The notes under the pieces are model-generated. The model did no database searches. It was not told the origin of the DNA and worked only from the letters and a program-made list of their open reading frames with translations. Position numbers and translations under genes: made by a program. A DNA stretch of 7,221 nt from WTFY01 sp964614915. GTDB lineage: Bacteria > Pseudomonadota > Gammaproteobacteria > UBA4575. The DNA is taken from the NCBI GenBank assembly GCA_964614915.1, contig CAZTNC010000017.1, positions 1-7,221 on the forward strand, in the 5' to 3' direction. Below are positions 6,724-7,221 of the stretch, piece after piece. The number at the start of each line of letters is the position of its first letter. Position 1 is the stretch's first letter.

Positions 6724-7221
6724 CTAGGTGTGGTCGAGGATCTGGCTCAGGAACAGCTTGGTTCGATCGTGCTGCGGGTTGTCGAAGAATTCCTGCGGGC
6801 TGTTCTGCTCGATGATCTCGCCGCCGTCCATGAAGATCACGCGGTCGGCCACGGTTTTCGCAAAACCCATCTCGTGGGTCACGCACAGCATGGTGATGCC
6901 TTCACCGGCAAGCTCAACCATGACGTCCAGCACCTCCTTGATCATCTCCGGGTCCAATGCCGAGGTGGGTTCGTCAAACAGCATGATCCGCGGGCGCTTG
7001 CACAGGCTTCTGGCGATCGCGACGCGCTGCTGCTGACCGCCTGAGAGCTGCCCGGGATACTTGTGGGCCTGCTCCGGGATCTTGACCCGCTCCAGGTACT
7101 TCATGGCGATTTCCTCGGCCTCGTCCTTGGGCATCTTCTTGACCCAGATCGGGGCCAGCGTGCAGTTCTCGAGTACGGTCAGGTGCGGGAACAGGTTGAA
7201 GTGCTGGAACACCATGCCGAC
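6724..7221 (-). CDS. Polar amino-acid ABC transporter ATP-binding protein, AapP/GlnQ type, 5'-truncated
   Basis: Cytoplasmic ATPase that powers a periplasmic-binding-protein-dependent importer for polar amino acids. Only the C-terminal 165 residues are in the window; Walker A and the start codon lie beyond the right edge. The frame is open to base 7221, reading V-G before the first internal Met. Visible motifs in order are the Q-loop in MVFQHFNLFPHLTVLEN, the family-typical CTLAPIWVKKMP, the ABC signature LSGGQQQR, Walker B IMLFDEP, the D-loop SALDPE, and the switch His in CVTHEMGFA. The C-terminus (FFDNPQHDRTKLFLSQIL) is the normal end for this family. The APIWV.KMPK block and VTHEMGFAKTVADRVIFMD are close to the general L-amino-acid transporter ATPase AapP and its relatives BztD, GltL and GlnQ; I do not choose one name. 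The permease and binding-protein genes would be expected upstream, off the right edge. All catalytic motifs in the visible part look intact. Confidence 0.95.
   Translation of the reverse strand, partial: VGMVFQHFNLFPHLTVLENCTLAPIWVKKMPKDEAEEIAMKYLERVKIPEQAHKYPGQLSGGQQQRVAIARSLCKRPRIMLFDEPTSALDPEMIKEVLDVMVELAGEGITMLCVTHEMGFAKTVADRVIFMDGGEIIEQNSPQEFFDNPQHDRTKLFLSQILDHT

Noticed and set aside
6730..7044. Plus-strand frames opposite the ABC ATPase
   Set aside because: They are antisense to a gene with intact signature, Walker B and switch motifs, so they are shadows.

Overview
The window looks like a chromosomal segment of a GC-rich, Gram-negative proteobacterium. It holds two outer-membrane protein genes (a TonB-dependent receptor and a classical autotransporter) and part of an amino-acid ABC transporter. 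The ATPase resembles the AapP/GlnQ branch seen in alpha- and gammaproteobacteria, and the autotransporter passenger is rich in Asp. A gammaproteobacterium, perhaps halophilic, is my guess, but nothing here fixes the genus.

Layout: (1) 1-2349, plus strand: the 3' part of a TonB-dependent receptor gene whose signal peptide, TonB box and start of the plug lie off the left edge. (2) 2350-3019: no intact gene. The left part (about 2375-2761, minus strand) is the frameshifted remnant of the C-terminal half of a phage-type tyrosine recombinase, including a recognisable DLRAK box and the YRRKPVRVQP tail. The right part is AT-richer and holds a weak candidate promoter and a good ribosome binding site for the next gene. 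(3) 3020-6517, plus strand: a 1165-residue type Va autotransporter with a long signal peptide, a repeat-built beta-solenoid passenger, a duplicated membrane-proximal domain and a C-terminal beta-barrel ending in Phe. (4) 6518-6723: short convergent intergenic region with a terminator-like structure serving the minus-strand gene. (5) 6724-7221, minus strand: the C-terminal part of a polar amino-acid ABC transporter ATPase, cut off by the right edge.

The most informative pattern is mosaicism. The solenoid part of the autotransporter passenger (about 3200-4450) is visibly poorer in GC and uses ATA isoleucine codons. The membrane-proximal domain and barrel of the same protein, and both flanking genes, are GC-rich. 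Together with the integrase relic immediately upstream and a near-perfect in-frame tandem duplication (192 bp and 195 bp units) inside the passenger, this suggests that the exposed part of the surface protein was acquired or exchanged and is still evolving by repeat recombination. The three intact genes are not an operon: the receptor and autotransporter are separated by about 670 bp, and the autotransporter and ABC gene converge.
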